Source of the DNA: Luteimonas salinisoli
GTDB lineage: Bacteria; Pseudomonadota; Gammaproteobacteria; Xanthomonadales; Xanthomonadaceae
Reading direction: 5' to 3'
Length of the DNA stretch: 64,000 nucleotides
Assembly (NCBI RefSeq): GCF_013425525.1
Contig: NZ_JACCKA010000051.1
Span: 1-64,000 of the forward strand
This document shows, in pieces, positions 17,805 to 26,070 of the stretch. Numbering within the stretch: the stretch's first letter is position 1; each line of letters begins with the position of its first letter. The notes under the pieces were generated by a model that had not been told where the DNA came from, ran no database searches, and saw only the letters and a program-made list of their open reading frames with translations. A program made the translations under genes and the position numbers.

Positions 17805-18908
17805 ATGAACCTGCGGCGCATGTTCGCGATCGTGCTCAAGGAGCTGCGGCAGATGCGCCGCGACCGCATCACCCTGGCGATGATCGTCGGTATCCCGGTG
17901 ATGCAGCTGGTGCTGTTCGGCTATGCGATCAATCTCAATCTGCGCGGCCTCGACGCCGGCATCGCCGACCAGGCCGCGACCTCGGCATCGCGCGCGGCGG
18001 TCATGGACATGGTCGCCACCGGGGTGATCGCGCCGTCGCTGGTGGCGCAGACGCCGCAGCAGCTGATGGACGCGCTGCGCCGCGGCGAGATCAGCGTCGG
18101 GGTCGTGATCCCGCCGGACTTCGAGCGGCGCCTGGACGAGGGACGCGAGGCGGTGCAGGTGCTGGTCGATGGCACCGACACGGTGGTGCAGAGCGCGGCG
18201 ATCCAGCTGGCGCAACTGCCGCTCGGCGCCGCCCCCCCCGGTGCCCGGCCGCCGCCGGCCGCCGGCAGCGGCCGGATCAGCGTGGTGGCCTTCTACAACC
18301 CGGAGCGCCGCTCGGCGGTGAACATCGTGCCCGGGCTGATCGGCGTGATCCTGACCATGACCATGGTGCTGTTCACCGCGGTGGCGATCGTGCGCGAGCG
18401 CGAGCGCGGCAACATGGAGCTGCTGATCGCCACCCCGCTCAGCCGCTCGGAGCTGATGGTCGGCAAGGTGCTGCCGTATGCGGCGATCGGCCTGGTGCAG
18501 ACTTCGGTGGTGCTGCTGCTCGGCCTGTGGCTGTTCCAGGTGCCGATCCGCGGCAGCGCGCTCGACGTCTATCTGGCGGCGGTGCTGCTGATCCTGGCCA
18601 ACCTCACCCTCGGCCTGCTGATCAGCACCCGCGCGCAGTCGCAGTTCCAGGCGATGCAGATGACGTTCTTCGTCTTCCTGCCGTCGATCCTGCTGTCCGG
18701 CTTCATGTTTCCCTTCGCCGGCATGCCGCGGGTGGTGCAGTGGGCCGCCGAGCTGCTGCCGCTGACGCATTTCCTGCGCCTGATCCGCGGCGTGATGCTG
18801 CGCGGCGCCGGCCTTTGGGAACTGTGGCCGGAAGTGCTGGCGCTGGTGGTCTTCACCGCGCTGATGATGACCGCGGCGATCCTTCGCTTCCGCAAGAGGC
18901 TGGATTGA
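17805..18908 (+). CDS. ABC-2 type permease (YbhR/YbhS-like)
   Basis: 367-residue inner-membrane permease. A first membrane helix (LAMIVGIPVMQLVLFGYAIN) is followed by a periplasmic loop of about 170 residues and five more helices with the ABC-2 motifs REREGNMELLIATPLSR-like (RERGNMELLIATPLSRSE) and PSILLSGFMFPFAGMP. Only one permease is present, while E. coli has two, so the transporter is probably a homodimer. Its substrate is unknown; relatives export drugs or cations. Confidence 0.9.
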   Translation: MNLRRMFAIVLKELRQMRRDRITLAMIVGIPVMQLVLFGYAINLNLRGLDAGIADQAATSASRAAVMDMVATGVIAPSLVAQTPQQLMDALRRGEISVGVVIPPDFERRLDEGREAVQVLVDGTDTVVQSAAIQLAQLPLGAAPPGARPPPAAGSGRISVVAFYNPERRSAVNIVPGLIGVILTMTMVLFTAVAIVRERERGNMELLIATPLSRSELMVGKVLPYAAIGLVQTSVVLLLGLWLFQVPIRGSALDVYLAAVLLILANLTLGLLISTRAQSQFQAMQMTFFVFLPSILLSGFMFPFAGMPRVVQWAAELLPLTHFLRLIRGVMLRGAGLWELWPEVLALVVFTALMMTAAILRFRKRLD

Positions 18909-18959
18909 CCGCCCCCGGCGGCGCGCCCATCGGTGCGACCGCCGTCGCCGGGGCAGGGA

Positions 18960-19877
18960 TCATGCGGGTGCCGCGCCGGCGCGGGAAGTGAGGCGGGCGG
19001 GCGCCAGGCCCGGCAGCGTGGCGCGGAACAGCCATTCGCCCGGGCACGGGTCGGGATCGTGCGGCGGGGCCGGGTCGGCGATGGCGTCGAGACGCAGGCC
19101 GTGGCCGCGCATCGACGCCGGCAGCGCCGCCGGCGCGCAGCCCCAGAGGAACGGTTCGCCGCGCCGCCGCAGCCAGTGCCGCAGCCACGGCCGCTGCCCG
19201 CGGAAGCCCGGCGCGCCGCCGGCGCCGGTCTCCATCGCCGTGGCGATGACGGTGGCGGGCGTGGAAAGCGCAGCCGCCAGTCCGCCGAACAGCGCCTGCA
19301 GCGAGGGCGGCGGCAAGTACATCAGCAGGCCTTCGGCGACGACCACGCTGGGCGCATGGCGATCGAACCCCGCGGCGCCGGCGAGCAGTCCGGGCAGGGC
19401 CTGCGTTCGCAGATCGGCCTCGACCAGGCCGAGGCGCGAATGCTCCAGCCCGAGCCGCCGCAGCGCGCGGCGCTTGGCCCGCTGATGGACGGCGAGATCG
19501 ATCTCGATCGCCCGCAGCCGCGGAACCGTCCGCACCAGTCCCGCCGCCAGCGCGTCGAACCCGGCGCCGAGCACGATCAGCTGGGATGCGCCGGCATCGG
19601 TCCGCGCCTGCACCCATGCGCGGATGCGGCGCTTGCGCCAGCGGTAGTGGGCGGCGATGCCGGGCAGCACCAGCGCCTGCGCGCAGCGCAGCAGCGCGCG
19701 GCCGCCGCGGCGATCGAGCAGGCGCAGCAGGCGCCGGCCGGCAGCCCCGGACTCCTCCAGGCAGGCACGGGCCAGCCGGGCCGACAGCTGCTGCCCGAGG
19801 CCGGCCGCGTCGGCGTCCAGCAGCGTGCCGGCCGCGACCGCCATCGCGGTCGAGATGCGTCGCGCGCGCTGCTCCAT
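18960..19877 (-). CDS. SAM-dependent methyltransferase, leucine carboxyl methyltransferase-like
   Basis: 305-residue class I methyltransferase of the LCM/PPM1-like type common in actinobacteria and proteobacteria. The SAM-binding motif is LIVLGAGFDALAAGL (about residues 99-113), followed by AIEIDLAVHQRAKR and the later VVAEGLLMYLPP. It lies 4 bp after the FAD oxidase gene on the same strand, so the pair forms an operon. The substrate is not known, and a polyketide-, lipid- or small-molecule-modifying role is only a guess. Confidence 0.85.
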   Translation of the reverse strand: MEQRARRISTAMAVAAGTLLDADAAGLGQQLSARLARACLEESGAAGRRLLRLLDRRGGRALLRCAQALVLPGIAAHYRWRKRRIRAWVQARTDAGASQLIVLGAGFDALAAGLVRTVPRLRAIEIDLAVHQRAKRRALRRLGLEHSRLGLVEADLRTQALPGLLAGAAGFDRHAPSVVVAEGLLMYLPPPSLQALFGGLAAALSTPATVIATAMETGAGGAPGFRGQRPWLRHWLRRRGEPFLWGCAPAALPASMRGHGLRLDAIADPAPPHDPDPCPGEWLFRATLPGLAPARLTSRAGAAPA

Positions 19878-19881
19878 CGCC

Positions 19882-21300
19882 TCATCCTTCCTCGAACATG
19901 GCGCGGTGGTGGCGATACCAGTCGCTGGACCAGCGGCCGTCGGGATCGAACGCGCGCTTGGCGCGCAGGAATTCCGCGAACCGCGGGTGCGCGGCCTCGA
20001 CCTGCGTGCGCGTCGCCCAGCGGTGATAGGTGAGGTAGTAGCTGCCGCCGCGCTCGACGGCGTCGTCGATCAGGGCGCGGAACGCCGCGCGCGCGGCGGC
20101 GATGCCGGCCGGGTCGTGACGGACGTGCAGGTTGAGGACCACGCAGGCCCACGGTTCGCGCGCCCAGGCCAGCATGCTGGCGGTGTCGCGCTCGATCAGC
20201 CGCACGGTGCCGTAGATCGGCTGCGCGCGGTGCCGGCGCAGGCTGTCGGCGGCGGCGGCGAGGAACCCGGCCAGCGCTGCGCGCGGCACGTACAACTCGG
20301 TGATCATTTCCGATCCGCGGTGGCCTGCCGAGGCGTCGATGGCGTCGTGGTAGCCGCCCAGATCGAGGCCGATCTGCTGGGCGTCGGAGTCGTAGCGCTG
20401 GCCATCGGTCGCCAGGTAGAACGTGGCGTATTCGTCGAACGCCAGCGCCGGATCGGTATGCGCCAGATGCAGCAGCCGGGCGACGTCCTCGCGATGGAGC
20501 TGCCGCTGCGGCGAATCGGCGGCGGTGCCCGCCACCGGCCGGTAGCAGGAGAGGATGCCGAGATCGAGGAAATCGTCGCCGCCGGGATCGACCGAAAACT
20601 GGAAATCGCCGTAGGTGCAGCCCGCGGCGATCGCGGCCTCGAAATCTCCGGCCAGGCGCGCCGCCCGCGTCAGCCGGACCTCGCGTCGCAGCGTGCGTCG
20701 CCGGACCAGGCGCAGGGTCAGCCGCAGCACCAGCCCGAACAGGCCGTAGCCGCCGGCCACCAGCGCGAACAGTTCGGGGTTCTCGTGCCGGCTGGCGGTG
20801 GACAGCCGTCCCTGGCCGTCCAGCAGTTCGATCGATTCGACGTCGTCCACGAACGGCACGAAGGCCAGCCCGCGGCCGTGGATGTTGGACGCCAGCGCGC
20901 CGCCCAGACTGAAATCGTCGGCGCCGGTCTGCTTCTGGCGGATGGTCCAGCCGGCGCGGTTGCCGGGATAGCGCGCCAGCCACTGCAGCAGCGCCGGCCA
21001 GCGGATGCCGGCCTCGACCGTGATCAGCCCGCGCTGGGGATCGAAGCCGACCACCCGGTCGAGGCCGGAGGTATCGAGCATGCATCCGCTCGACAGGAAC
21101 TGCTGGCCCCCCATGGCGTGGCGCGCGCCGATCGCCGCGAGAGGCCGGCCGCGCCTCGCGCAATCCTGCACGCAGCGGATCGCGGCCAGGAGCGAGGGCG
21201 GCCGCAGCACCGTGCCGGCCGGGGTCGGGTTCAGGCGCGAATGCACGTCGTTGAGCACTTGCCGGGCAGGGGCGGGGCGGGCTGGACAGATCGCGGGCAT
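19882..21300 (-). CDS. FAD-linked oxidase/dehydrogenase, VAO/PCMH type
   Basis: 472-residue flavoprotein. The PCMH FAD-binding domain covers about residues 25-200: VLRPPSLLAAIRCVQDCARR, AIGARHAMGGQQF, GSGG-like ADDFSLGGALASNIHGRG and AGGYGLFGLVLRLTL. The C-terminal substrate domain ends in YYLTYHRWATRTQVEAAHP and KRAFDPDGRWSSDWY. It resembles sugar-lactone and decaprenylphosphoryl-ribose oxidases in outline, but the substrate cannot be read from sequence. It forms a two-gene unit with the methyltransferase and is divergent from the XRE regulator. Confidence 0.85.
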   Translation of the reverse strand: MPAICPARPAPARQVLNDVHSRLNPTPAGTVLRPPSLLAAIRCVQDCARRGRPLAAIGARHAMGGQQFLSSGCMLDTSGLDRVVGFDPQRGLITVEAGIRWPALLQWLARYPGNRAGWTIRQKQTGADDFSLGGALASNIHGRGLAFVPFVDDVESIELLDGQGRLSTASRHENPELFALVAGGYGLFGLVLRLTLRLVRRRTLRREVRLTRAARLAGDFEAAIAAGCTYGDFQFSVDPGGDDFLDLGILSCYRPVAGTAADSPQRQLHREDVARLLHLAHTDPALAFDEYATFYLATDGQRYDSDAQQIGLDLGGYHDAIDASAGHRGSEMITELYVPRAALAGFLAAAADSLRRHRAQPIYGTVRLIERDTASMLAWAREPWACVVLNLHVRHDPAGIAAARAAFRALIDDAVERGGSYYLTYHRWATRTQVEAAHPRFAEFLRAKRAFDPDGRWSSDWYRHHRAMFEEG

Positions 21301-21340
21301 CTGGGCGGTGCCGGAAGGGGAGACGGCGCTACCGTGAGGA

Positions 21341-21383
21341 CGGGTATCGAAATCCGCAATCGAAATTCATCGGGTATCGGAAT
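21341..21383. promoter_or_regulatory. 13-bp direct repeat, 30-bp spacing, possible operator
   Basis: CGGGTATCGAAAT at 21341-21353 recurs as CGGGTATCGGAAT at 21371-21383, almost three helical turns apart. The stretch between is AT-rich. The repeat lies between the divergent FAD oxidase and XRE regulator genes, so it could be the regulator's binding site. If so, the regulator's start at 21423 is more likely than ATG 21384, which directly abuts the second repeat. Confidence 0.45.
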
Positions 21384-21422
21384 ATGATCCCAGGCAGACC
21401 CCTGGACGAGACCTCGAACCGC

Positions 21423-22169
21423 ATGGGAGACACCGAGCGCCTGCTCGCCGCGCTCAAGCGCACGCTCAAGCAGCGGGGAATGCGCTACGCCGACCTGGCC
21501 GAGGCGCTGGGGGTGTCCGAGCCGACCGTCAAGCGGATGCTGTCGCAGGGCAGGATCGACCTGGCCCGGCTGGAGCGGATCTGCACGGCGCTGGACCTGG
21601 ACTTCTTCGAGCTGGCCCGGATCGCCCGCGGCGCCCGCGACCTGCGCGGCCGGCTGAGCTTGCGCCAGGAGCAGGCGCTGGCGGAGCAGCCGCAGCTGAT
21701 GATCGTGTTCCACCTGCTCTGCCAGGACTGGACGGTGGCGCGGATCCGCGGCGAGTTCGGCCTCGATGCGCCGCGGATGGTGCGGCTGCTGGCGCAGCTC
21801 GACCGCCTGCGCCTGGTCGAGCTGCTGCCGGGCGATCGCGTCCGGCTGCGGGCGCCGCGCGATTTCGCCTGGCGCGAGGACGGCCCGGTGCGCGCGCGCT
21901 TCCTGCACCAGGCCAGCCAGGAATTCCTGCGCGATGGCTTCGAGGGGCGGGACGCGCTGCTCAGCCTGGAGATCCGCGAGCTGGGCGACGCCTCGGTGGC
22001 GATGCTCCGGCGCCGGCTGGAGCGGCTCGTGGCCGAGTTCGGCGAGTGTGCGGACCTCGACGTCGGCCTGCCCCCACAGCGCCGGCGCAGCGTCGGCCTG
22101 CTGGTGGCGATGCGCCCGTGGGTGTTTTCGCTGCTCGACTCCCTGCGTGCCGGGCAGAAAAACCCGTAG
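21423..22169 (+). CDS. XRE family helix-turn-helix regulator
   Basis: About 248 residues. A Cro/CI-type helix-turn-helix occupies residues 3-62 (RYADLAEALGVSEPTVKRML, then ICTALDLDFFELARIA). The following 180 residues resemble the C-terminal part of YdaS/XRE-type regulators with a second winged-helix-like segment (LIVFHLLCQDWTVARIRGEFG-like) and an amphipathic tail. It is divergent from the FAD oxidase/methyltransferase pair and is a candidate regulator of them. An alternative ATG 39 bp upstream would add 13 residues. Confidence 0.82.
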   Translation: MGDTERLLAALKRTLKQRGMRYADLAEALGVSEPTVKRMLSQGRIDLARLERICTALDLDFFELARIARGARDLRGRLSLRQEQALAEQPQLMIVFHLLCQDWTVARIRGEFGLDAPRMVRLLAQLDRLRLVELLPGDRVRLRAPRDFAWREDGPVRARFLHQASQEFLRDGFEGRDALLSLEIRELGDASVAMLRRRLERLVAEFGECADLDVGLPPQRRRSVGLLVAMRPWVFSLLDSLRAGQKNP

Positions 22170-22341
22170 AGGGTGGGCGGGCCAGCGCCGCGGGTACCAC
22201 GGAGGGGCCCGCGGCCTTCGCGGCCATGGGCCGCTCCTATAGGAGCGGCCAGCGGCGTGGCCCTGCAGAGACGTGCCATGCCCGCGAAAGCCGGTGCGGT
22301 TGGAAACGGCCCGGGGATCGCCACAACCTCGTCGCCCCCCC
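22170..22341. repeat. degenerate palindromic repeat fragments
   Basis: This stretch after the XRE gene has no coding support. Bases 22202-22240 match the right half of the 108-bp repeat seen at 34082 and 52397 (GCGGCCTTCGCGGCCATGGGCCGCTCCTAT). The following AGGAGCGGCC and GCCATGCCCGCGAAAGCCGG look like a diverged left half in the same family. Confidence 0.6.
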
Positions 22342-22795
22342 GTAGAGCCGAGCTTGCTCGGCTGCGCGGTCTCCGAAGCCGAAAGCAGCGGAGCAAGCTC
22401 CGCTCTACGAGAAGGCGGACGGCTCCCGTCGGGGGCGGGCGGCCACCGTCGCGGTCTCCGGAGCCCCCTGTAGAGCCGAGCTTGCTCGGCTGCGCGGTCT
22501 CCGAAGCCGAAAGCAGCGGAGCAAGCTCCGCTCTACGAGAAGGCGGACGGCTCCCGTCGGGGGCGGGCGGCCACCGTCGCGGTCTCCGGAGCCCCCTGTA
22601 GAGCCGAGCTTGCTCGGCTGCGCGGTCTCCGAAGCCGAAAGCAGCGGAGCAAGCTCCGCTCTACGAGAAGGCGGACGGCCCCCGTCGGGGGCGGGCGGCC
22701 ACCGTCGCGGTCTCCGGAGCCCCCTGTAGAGCCGAGCTTGCTCGGCTGCGCGGTCTCCGAAGCCCGGAGCAGCGGAGCAAGCTCCGCTCTACGGA
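22342..22795. repeat. 128-bp tandem array of palindromic 67-bp elements
   Basis: Four copies of a 67-bp element start at 22342, 22470, 22598 and 22726, exactly 128 bp apart. Each begins GTAGAGCCGAGCTTGCTCGG and ends CAGCGGAGCAAGCTCCGCTCTAC (outer 20 bases as given here in part), so each can fold as two hairpins and a larger one. Copies are separated by a 61-bp spacer that is nearly identical between units. The last copy has a changed centre and ends at miaB, supplying its stop codon. A lone inverted copy of the element lies at 29493-29559. Confidence 0.85.
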
Positions 22796-24225
22796 GGGGT
22801 CGTCGCCAGCCGTCCGCGCAGCGAGTTGCTCATCGCCTCGGTGATCGTCACGTCGACGAACTGTCCGACCAGCCGCGGGTGGCCCGGGAAGTTCACCGAG
22901 CGCATGTTCTCGGTCTTGCCGGTCAGCTCGTTCGGATCCTTCCGCGACGGACCTTCCACCAGCACCGACTGCACGCTGCCGACCATCGCTTCGCTGAGGC
23001 GCCGTGCGTTGACGTTGATGGCGGCCTGCAGGCGTTCCAGGCGCGCGTGCTTCTCTGCCGAGGGGGTCGTATCTTCAAGATCGGCGGCCGGCGTGCCGGG
23101 GCGGCGCGAGTAGATGAAGGAGAAGCTCTGGTCGAAGCCGACGTCCTCGATCAGCTTCATGGTCTTCTCGAAATCGGCGGCGGTCTCGCCCGGGAAACCG
23201 ACGATGAAGTCCGAGGAGATCGAGATGTCGGGACGCACCGCGCGCAGCCTGCGGATCTTCTGCTTGAACTCGAGCGCGGTGTAGCCGCGCTTCATCGCCG
23301 CCAGGATCCGGTCGCTGCCCGACTGCACCGGCAGGTGCAGGTAGTTCGCCAGCTGCGGCACGTCGCGATAGGCGTCCACCAGCGAGTCGGAGAACTCCAG
23401 CGGGTGCGAGGTGGTGAAGCGGATCCGGTCGATGCCGTCGATCTCGGCGATGGTGCGGATCAGCAGGCCGAGATCGGCGTGGTGCTGCTCGTCCGGGCCG
23501 AGGTCTTCGCCCGCCGCGCCGCTCATCGGGCCGCGGTAGGCGTTGACGTTCTGGCCCAGCAGGTTGACCTCGCGCACGCCCTGCGCCGCCAGCCGCACCA
23601 CCTCCAGCAGCACGTCTTCGAACGGCCGGCTGACCTCCTCGCCGCGGGTATAGGGCACCACGCAGAAGCTGCAGTACTTGCTGCATCCCTCCATGATCGA
23701 GACGAAGGCGCTGGGGCCCTCGGCGCGCGGCTCGGGCAGGCGGTCGAACTTCTCGATCTCCGGGAAGCTGATGTCGATCTGCGGTGCGCCGGTCCCGCGC
23801 CTGGCGCGGATCAGCTCCGGCAGCCGGTGCAGGGTCTGCGGGCCGAACACCAGGTCGACGTAGGGCGCGCGCTTGACGATCGCCGCGCCCTCCTGCGACG
23901 CGACGCAGCCGCCGACGCCGATCAGCACCGGCCTGCCGCCCTGCTTGAGCGCCTTCCAGCGCCCCAACTGGCTGAACACCTTTTCCTGGGCCTTTTCGCG
24001 GATCGAGCAGGTATTGACCAGCACCACGTCGGCCTCGGCGACGTCGTCGGTCAGCTCCAGGCCATCGCTGGCCGCCAGCACGTCGGCCATCCTGGCCGAG
24101 TCGTACTCGTTCATCTGGCAGCCGTGGGTCTGGATGAAGAGCTTGCCGCGGGCCGGCAGGCCGCCGGCCGGTTCGGGGCGGGGATCGGCGGCGGGCACAG
24201 GCGGGGTGGTCGTGGTGGCGGTCAT
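22789..24225 (-). CDS. miaB: tRNA-2-methylthio-N6-dimethylallyladenosine synthase MiaB
   Basis: 478-residue radical SAM methylthiotransferase that modifies A37 of tRNAs reading UNN codons. The N-terminal MTTase domain carries [13 protein letters not shown] and NTCSIREKA and a third Cys in GVGGCVA. The radical SAM triad is CSKYCSFC, followed by [13 protein letters not shown] domain ends the protein ([25 protein letters not shown]-region). The TAG stop lies inside the terminal palindrome of the neighbouring repeat, so the last residues (TTPP) come from the junction. It is not next to ybeZ as in E. coli. Confidence 0.95.
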   Translation of the reverse strand: MTATTTTPPVPAADPRPEPAGGLPARGKLFIQTHGCQMNEYDSARMADVLAASDGLELTDDVAEADVVLVNTCSIREKAQEKVFSQLGRWKALKQGGRPVLIGVGGCVASQEGAAIVKRAPYVDLVFGPQTLHRLPELIRARRGTGAPQIDISFPEIEKFDRLPEPRAEGPSAFVSIMEGCSKYCSFCVVPYTRGEEVSRPFEDVLLEVVRLAAQGVREVNLLGQNVNAYRGPMSGAAGEDLGPDEQHHADLGLLIRTIAEIDGIDRIRFTTSHPLEFSDSLVDAYRDVPQLANYLHLPVQSGSDRILAAMKRGYTALEFKQKIRRLRAVRPDISISSDFIVGFPGETAADFEKTMKLIEDVGFDQSFSFIYSRRPGTPAADLEDTTPSAEKHARLERLQAAINVNARRLSEAMVGSVQSVLVEGPSRKDPNELTGKTENMRSVNFPGHPRLVGQFVDVTITEAMSNSLRGRLATTPP

Positions 24226-24352
24226 GGCGTGTCCGGGGCGCGGCGGTGATTCCGGGCCGGAAGGTGTCGGAGGGCGGAACAGTGTAATCGGTCACGGACC
24301 CTTGGCGATCAAGGACTTGGCAAGGCCGCGGAATCGGAGGACACTTCGCACG

Positions 24353-25288
24353 ATGAAGGGGGCCTGGGGATCGATCGTCGTCGTGTTGTGCGTGCTTGCG
24401 TCCGTTCCGGCCGCGGCGGGCACCCTGTATCGCTGCGACAGCGGCGACGGCGTGCCGCAGTACGTGAGCAAGCGCGTCGCCGGAGCCAGCTGCACGGTGA
24501 TCAGCAGCTACCGTCCCGAACCCAGCCGCCCGCGGCCCGCAGCCGCGCCGGCCGCCGCCGGCAGCGTCACCACCAGCAACCGCGTCGAGGGCTCGCCGGC
24601 GACGATCAACGCCAACGCTCCGGCGACTTTCATGGGGCAGGGCGCCACTGCGCCCGCGCCGGCAGCGACGCCTGCCTCCACGAGCCGGCCGCGGACCCGC
24701 CACGTCCAGGGCCAGGTCTACTCCTACATCAAGGACGGGGTGCGCCACTACACCAGCCGCGCGCCGAGCGGCGGGTCCGGCGCAAGCGCCGTGCGCACCA
24801 TCCGCTACAGCTTCATGGAGACCTGCTACGCCTGCGGCGCCAGCCCGGGCGTCAGCTTCGGGACCGTGCGCCTGAACACGGACGCCTACCGCGACGAGAT
24901 CCGCGCCGCGGCGCAGCGTTTCGGCGTCGAGGAGGCGGTGGTGCGGGCGATCATCCACGCCGAGTCCGCCTTCAACCCCACCGCGCTGTCCCGGGTCGGG
25001 GCGCAGGGCCTGATGCAGCTGATGCCCGCCACCGCGCAGCGCTTCGGGGTCGGCAATCCTTTCGATCCCGGACAGAACATCCTCGGCGGCGTCGAGTACC
25101 TGGCGTGGCTCCTCAAGCGCTTCAACGGCGACCTGACCCTGGCCGCCGCCGGGTACAACGCCGGCGAAGGCGCCGTGGATCGCCACGGCGGGGTGCCCCC
25201 GTACAGCGAGACCCGGCGCTACGTCGAGCGGGTGGGCGTCCTGGCCGAGCGCTACCGCGGCCACCTGGCCAGCAATACCGCGCCCTGA
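24353..25288 (+). CDS. secreted lytic transglycosylase, SLT domain
   Basis: 311-residue periplasmic protein. A Sec signal peptide (VVVLCVLASVPAAAG) is followed by a DUF4124-like segment (TLYRCDSGDGVPQYVS), a Pro/Ala-rich linker, a second such repeat (GQVYSYIKDGVRHYTSRA), and a C-terminal SLT domain from about residue 175. Glu204 in HAESAFNPTALS is the expected catalytic residue; GAQGLMQLMPATA and AAGYNAGEGAV are the other SLT motifs. It cleaves peptidoglycan to anhydromuropeptides. Divergent from miaB, with a ribosome site CGGAGG upstream. Confidence 0.92.
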   Translation: MKGAWGSIVVVLCVLASVPAAAGTLYRCDSGDGVPQYVSKRVAGASCTVISSYRPEPSRPRPAAAPAAAGSVTTSNRVEGSPATINANAPATFMGQGATAPAPAATPASTSRPRTRHVQGQVYSYIKDGVRHYTSRAPSGGSGASAVRTIRYSFMETCYACGASPGVSFGTVRLNTDAYRDEIRAAAQRFGVEEAVVRAIIHAESAFNPTALSRVGAQGLMQLMPATAQRFGVGNPFDPGQNILGGVEYLAWLLKRFNGDLTLAAAGYNAGEGAVDRHGGVPPYSETRRYVERVGVLAERYRGHLASNTAP

Positions 25289-25311
25289 AGCCGCGCGCGG
25301 CTGTCAAGACG

Positions 25312-25341
25312 TTGTCGGCCGATTCAGCGTTCCGTTACACT
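25312..25341 (+). promoter_or_regulatory. predicted sigma-70 promoter of petABC
   Basis: TTGTCG (25312-25317) and TACACT (25336-25341) are separated by 18 bp and lie about 90 bp before the petA start, in the only non-coding gap upstream of the bc1 operon. Confidence 0.45.
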
Positions 25342-25431
25342 TTACCGTCTTTGCGGGCCGCTTCCGGCGACGGGAGCCGGCGCGCGGCAGCCAGAATTCA
25401 GTAGCTACCGAACAGGTTTGCGGAGTGCAGG

Positions 25432-26070
25432 ATGGGCAATGAAGCGGTGATCGATCCCGCCGGCGGCGAGGATTCGGTCAATACGGGGCGGCGCCGGTTC
25501 CTGACCGCGAGCACGGCCGTGGTCGGCGCGGTGGGCGCCGGCGTGGCGGCCATCCCGTTCATCAAGTCGTGGAACCCCAGCGCGCGGGCGCTGCTCGCCG
25601 GCGCGCCGGTGACGGTGGACATCAGCGCCCTGCAGGAGGGCCAGCGCCTGGTGGTGGAATGGCGCGGCCAGCCGATCTGGATCGTCAAGCGCTCGAAGGC
25701 GATCCTCGAGGCGCTGCCGACCCTGGACGACCAGCTGCGCGACCCGGACTCGGAGAACAGCGACCAGCAGCCCGACTACGTGCGCGAGGCCAACCCGGAA
25801 CTGCGCTCGATCCGCCCGGAGATCTCGGTGCTGGTGGGGCTGTGCACCCACCTGGGCTGCTCGCCGGAGATGGTCGCGGAGATCCGCCCGGAGCCTTTCG
25901 ACGCCAACTGGAAGGGCGGCTACTTCTGCCCGTGCCACAAGTCCAAGTTCGACATGGCCGGCCGGGTCTACGCGGGCGTTCCGGCGCCCACCAACCTGGT
26001 GGTCCCGCCGCATCACTACGCCGATGACAACACCATCGTCGTCGGCCTCGATCCCGAGGGGGCCGCATAA
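25432..26070 (+). CDS. petA: cytochrome bc1 Rieske iron-sulfur subunit
   Basis: 212-residue Rieske protein. The twin-arginine signal RRRFLT (residues 20-25) and a membrane helix (TAVVGAVGAGVAAIPFI) anchor it in the inner membrane. The [2Fe-2S] ligands are C138 and H140 in CTHLGC, and C166 and H169 in CPCHKS, with disulfide partners C143 and C168. It takes the first electron from quinol at the Qo site. It is the first gene of petABC and its stop codon directly touches the petB ATG. Confidence 0.96.
   Translation: MGNEAVIDPAGGEDSVNTGRRRFLTASTAVVGAVGAGVAAIPFIKSWNPSARALLAGAPVTVDISALQEGQRLVVEWRGQPIWIVKRSKAILEALPTLDDQLRDPDSENSDQQPDYVREANPELRSIRPEISVLVGLCTHLGCSPEMVAEIRPEPFDANWKGGYFCPCHKSKFDMAGRVYAGVPAPTNLVVPPHHYADDNTIVVGLDPEGAA

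Noticed and set aside
22342-22795. Possible CRISPR array because of regular 128-bp spacing
   Set aside because: The spacers between the 67-bp units are nearly identical, the units are double palindromes, and no cas genes are present.
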